From Streptomyces albireticuli (lineage in GTDB: Bacteria > Actinomycetota > Actinomycetes > Streptomycetales > Streptomycetaceae), in assembly GCF_002192455.1 (NCBI RefSeq), contig NZ_CP021744.1:62001-126000 (forward strand): DNA of 64,000 bases, given 5' to 3'. A model generated the notes under the pieces. That model saw only the letters and a list, made by a program, of their open reading frames with translations, did no database searches and was not told where the DNA came from. The position numbers were made by a program, and so were the translations under genes. How positions within the stretch are numbered: the first letter of the stretch is position 1; the number at the start of each line of letters is the position of its first letter. Below, in pieces: positions 62,330 through 64,000 of the stretch.

Positions 62330-62490
62330 CGGCGAACCGCCCCGCCCGCGGCGGGCCGCTCGCCCGACCACAGTGACAGCCCCCGCTGATACGCACCTGA
62401 CACCCGCCTGACACCCCCGCCATTGCCCGCATTCCCCTTTCCGGCACGGCAGGCACGGTGCTCTACTCAAGTCGTCGCCACGCACCACCA
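62330..62490. other. intergenic segment between tRNA and repeat array
   Basis: The promoter of the tRNA (minus strand) and perhaps of the transferase gene should be here. I see no clear hexamers. The repeat array follows and completes the 346-base gap. Confidence 0.4.
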
Positions 62491-62660
62491 CCAGCGGCAG
62501 GAAGCACGCGCCACCGGCAAGGAGCCCGCACCACCGGCAAGGAGCCCGCACCACCGGCAAGGAGCCCGCACCACCGGCAAGGAGCCCGCACCACCGGCAG
62601 GGAGCAGGCACCACCGGCAGGGAGCAGGCATCACCGGCAAGGGATCAGGCATCACCAGCA
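62491..62660 (+). repeat. 20-bp tandem repeat array
   Basis: Consensus CCACCGGCAAGGAGCCCGCA. Four perfect units run from 62511 to 62590; a variant ending CAGGGAGCAGGCA is present twice (62591-62630), and degenerate copies flank them. Each unit contains a GGAG core. The array fills the leader region of the DUF2156 gene, directly after the tRNA. Confidence 0.85.
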
Positions 62661-62675
62661 GGAGGGGGCCCGACG

Positions 62676-63680
62676 TTGTCCGCCACCGCTACCGCTACCG
62701 GAGCGCAGATCCTCCAGGCCATCACCCGGTACACCGGCGCGGACAACCCCAGCGCCTTCCTCGCCCTCAACCGCGGCAACCACACCTTCACCCTCCCCCG
62801 TACCGACGGCGTCATCGTCTACCGCCCCGCCGGCCGCTACCTCGTGCAGTTCGGCGGCCCGTTCGCCCCCGAGCACACCTACACCCTCCTCCTCGACGCC
62901 TTCCGCGCCCACGCCCGGCGCGAGGGCCTGGGCCTGGTCGGCGTGCAGCTCCAGCACACCGACGCCCTCGCCTACGCCCGCCACGGCTTCACCGTCAACC
63001 AGATCGGCGCGTCCTGGGCCCTGCCCCTGGACGACTTCACCCTGCGCGGCACCGCCTTCATGCAGCTGCGCAACAAGATCTCCCGCGCCCTGCGCAACGA
63101 CCTGGTGATCCAGGAAGCGCACCGGCCCGAGCACTCCTACGAGGCGCTGCGCGCCGTCGACGCGGCATGGCTGGGGGCCAAGGGCCCGCACACGAGGGAA
63201 CTGGAGTTCCTCGTCGGCGAGATCGGCGGCAGCGCACAGCGGCACCGGCGCCTGTTCACCGGCACGATCGCGGGCCGGACGGTCGCCTACCTCTCCTACT
63301 CCCCCGTCTACGGCACCCGCCAGGGCTGGCTCCACGACCTCAGCCGGCGCGTCCCCGGCGGCTCCCCCGGCCTGATGGAAGCCCTCAACGCCCACGCGAT
63401 CGAGGTGTTCCGCCGCGAAGGAACCAGATGGCTGCACTTCGGCTTCACCCCCTTCACCGGCCTGGACGCAGGGGCGGAACTCCCCGGCCACAGCCCGGCC
63501 TTCCAGTGGCTCATGCACTACCTGTGGGAACAGGGCCAGGCCCTCTACCCGGCTCGCACCCAGCTCGCCTACAAACACAAATGGGCCGCACGCGAGAGGA
63601 TCCCCGAATACGTGGCCTTCGACGGACAGGCCTCCCCCGCCGCCTTCGCCCACATCTTCCGCGCCTGCAACGCCCTGTGA
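62676..63680 (+). CDS. DUF2156/MprF-like aminoacyl-tRNA transferase, VlmA-like
   Basis: The 334-residue protein matches the GNAT-like double-domain fold of phosphatidylglycerol lysyltransferases (DUF2156), but has no membrane spans. Segments include GLGLVGVQLQHTDALAYARH, GASWALPLDDFTLRGTAFMQ and RLFTGTIAGRTVAYLSYSPV. Soluble members such as VlmA move serine from Ser-tRNA to isobutylhydroxylamine. TTG 62676 has GGAGG ten bases before. With a VlmB-like diiron gene in the same cluster and a Ser-type tRNA next door, an acceptor amine or hydroxylamine is likely. Confidence 0.82.
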   Translation: MSATATATGAQILQAITRYTGADNPSAFLALNRGNHTFTLPRTDGVIVYRPAGRYLVQFGGPFAPEHTYTLLLDAFRAHARREGLGLVGVQLQHTDALAYARHGFTVNQIGASWALPLDDFTLRGTAFMQLRNKISRALRNDLVIQEAHRPEHSYEALRAVDAAWLGAKGPHTRELEFLVGEIGGSAQRHRRLFTGTIAGRTVAYLSYSPVYGTRQGWLHDLSRRVPGGSPGLMEALNAHAIEVFRREGTRWLHFGFTPFTGLDAGAELPGHSPAFQWLMHYLWEQGQALYPARTQLAYKHKWAARERIPEYVAFDGQASPAAFAHIFRACNAL

Positions 63681-63718
63681 ACCACCCGGACCACCGCCGC
63701 CGCGAAGGAAGGGACTCC

Positions 63719-63883
63719 ATGGAACCGTCCCACGAGAGGACCACACAGGCCCTGCAAGAAGCACTGGTCGAAGGCCTGATGCGCATCATCGAGCACCCGG
63801 ACGACACGGAAGCGGCACGGGAGGCCGACCAGACCGTCCGCGCACTGGACACCCACCTGACCACCGGGCCACCACCCACCTGA
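63719..63883 (+). CDS. 54-residue small protein
   Basis: ATG 63719 follows GAAGGAAGGG and encodes a helical, acidic peptide (TTQALQEALVEGLMRIIEHP and DDTEAAREADQTVRALDTHL). It is 38 bases after the transferase gene and probably co-transcribed. It has no known domain; it could be a partner of the transferase. Confidence 0.65.
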   Translation: MEPSHERTTQALQEALVEGLMRIIEHPDDTEAAREADQTVRALDTHLTTGPPPT

Positions 63884-63923
63884 CCCAGGCCCCAGGCCCA
63901 GGCCCCGGGCCCGGCAGGCAGGC

Positions 63924-64000
63924 GGCAGGCGGCAGGCGGCAGGCGGCAGGCGGCAGGCGGCAGGCGGCAGGCGGCAGGCGGCAGGCGGCAGGCGGCAGGC
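63924..64000. repeat. 7-bp tandem repeat running off the window
   Basis: Eleven perfect GGCAGGC units (63924-64000) continue past the window end; a partial copy stands at 63913-63919. The unit length is not a multiple of three, so it is not coding. Confidence 0.9.

Noticed and set aside
62491..62660. Tandem 20-bp units as a possible CRISPR array
   Set aside because: Units are contiguous without spacers and are not palindromic; they form a minisatellite. No cas genes are in the window.

Overview
The window is very GC-rich actinobacterial DNA, almost certainly from Streptomyces or a close relative. Codons are strongly G/C-ending, GTG and TTG starts are common, start and stop codons often overlap as ATGA or GTGA, and the gene content is typical: FolB, SpoIIE-type PAS/GAF phosphatases, small secreted proteins, PadR, TetR and XRE regulators, and several specialised-metabolite loci. 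Most long antisense ORFs are GC-composition shadows and are left out. Everything here was read by eye; no database search was run.

Layout. 0-8.2 kb: housekeeping and envelope genes (a partial gene, an HhH-GPD protein, an SRPBCC protein, a fused SecDF, an NTF2-like protein, a Ser/Thr kinase). 8.9-12.8 kb: a small terpene locus (class I terpene synthase and a Rieske oxygenase, with a P450 facing them). 13-18.8 kb: a PadR pair, small secreted proteins, TetR, a lipoprotein, FolB and a membrane protein. 18.9-23 kb: a STAND NTPase with a TPR-like tail and a second TPR-like protein, separated by 11-bp tandem repeats. 23-32.3 kb: a methyltransferase, an ArsR-type regulator, GNAT, a SpoIIE phosphatase and an FAD/NAD(P) protein. 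32.4-35.9 kb: a cyanate locus (beta-carbonic anhydrase, cyanase and a deaminase, divergent from a LysR gene). 36-44.5 kb: a lasso-peptide locus (frameshifted PIMT-like methyltransferase, XRE regulator, aberrant M20 peptidase, precursor, cyclase, RRE/PqqD, leader peptidase, ABC transporter) and a second precursor-like gene on the opposite strand. 44.7-54.2 kb: regulators, a two-component system, two Uma2-type genes, a twice-frameshifted ATP-grasp-like gene and a ThDP enzyme.

54.8-63.9 kb is the most interesting part. An acyl-CoA dehydrogenase, a ferritin-like diiron protein resembling VlmB of valanimycin biosynthesis, KAS III and KAS II form a translationally coupled run. Beyond a TetR gene lies a DUF2156/MprF-like protein of the kind that takes an amino acid from aminoacyl-tRNA, as VlmA takes serine. 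Between them is a class II tRNA with the serine identity pattern but an anticodon arm that looks unable to decode. I propose that this locus makes a fatty-acid-derived azoxy-type or aminoacylated metabolite, and that the odd tRNA may be a dedicated serine carrier for the transferase. The window ends inside a 7-bp tandem repeat, so the cluster may continue beyond it.

Several genes carry apparent indels (PIMT, ATP-grasp, second lasso precursor, and possibly an ATC start). Re-sequencing would tell real decay from assembly error.
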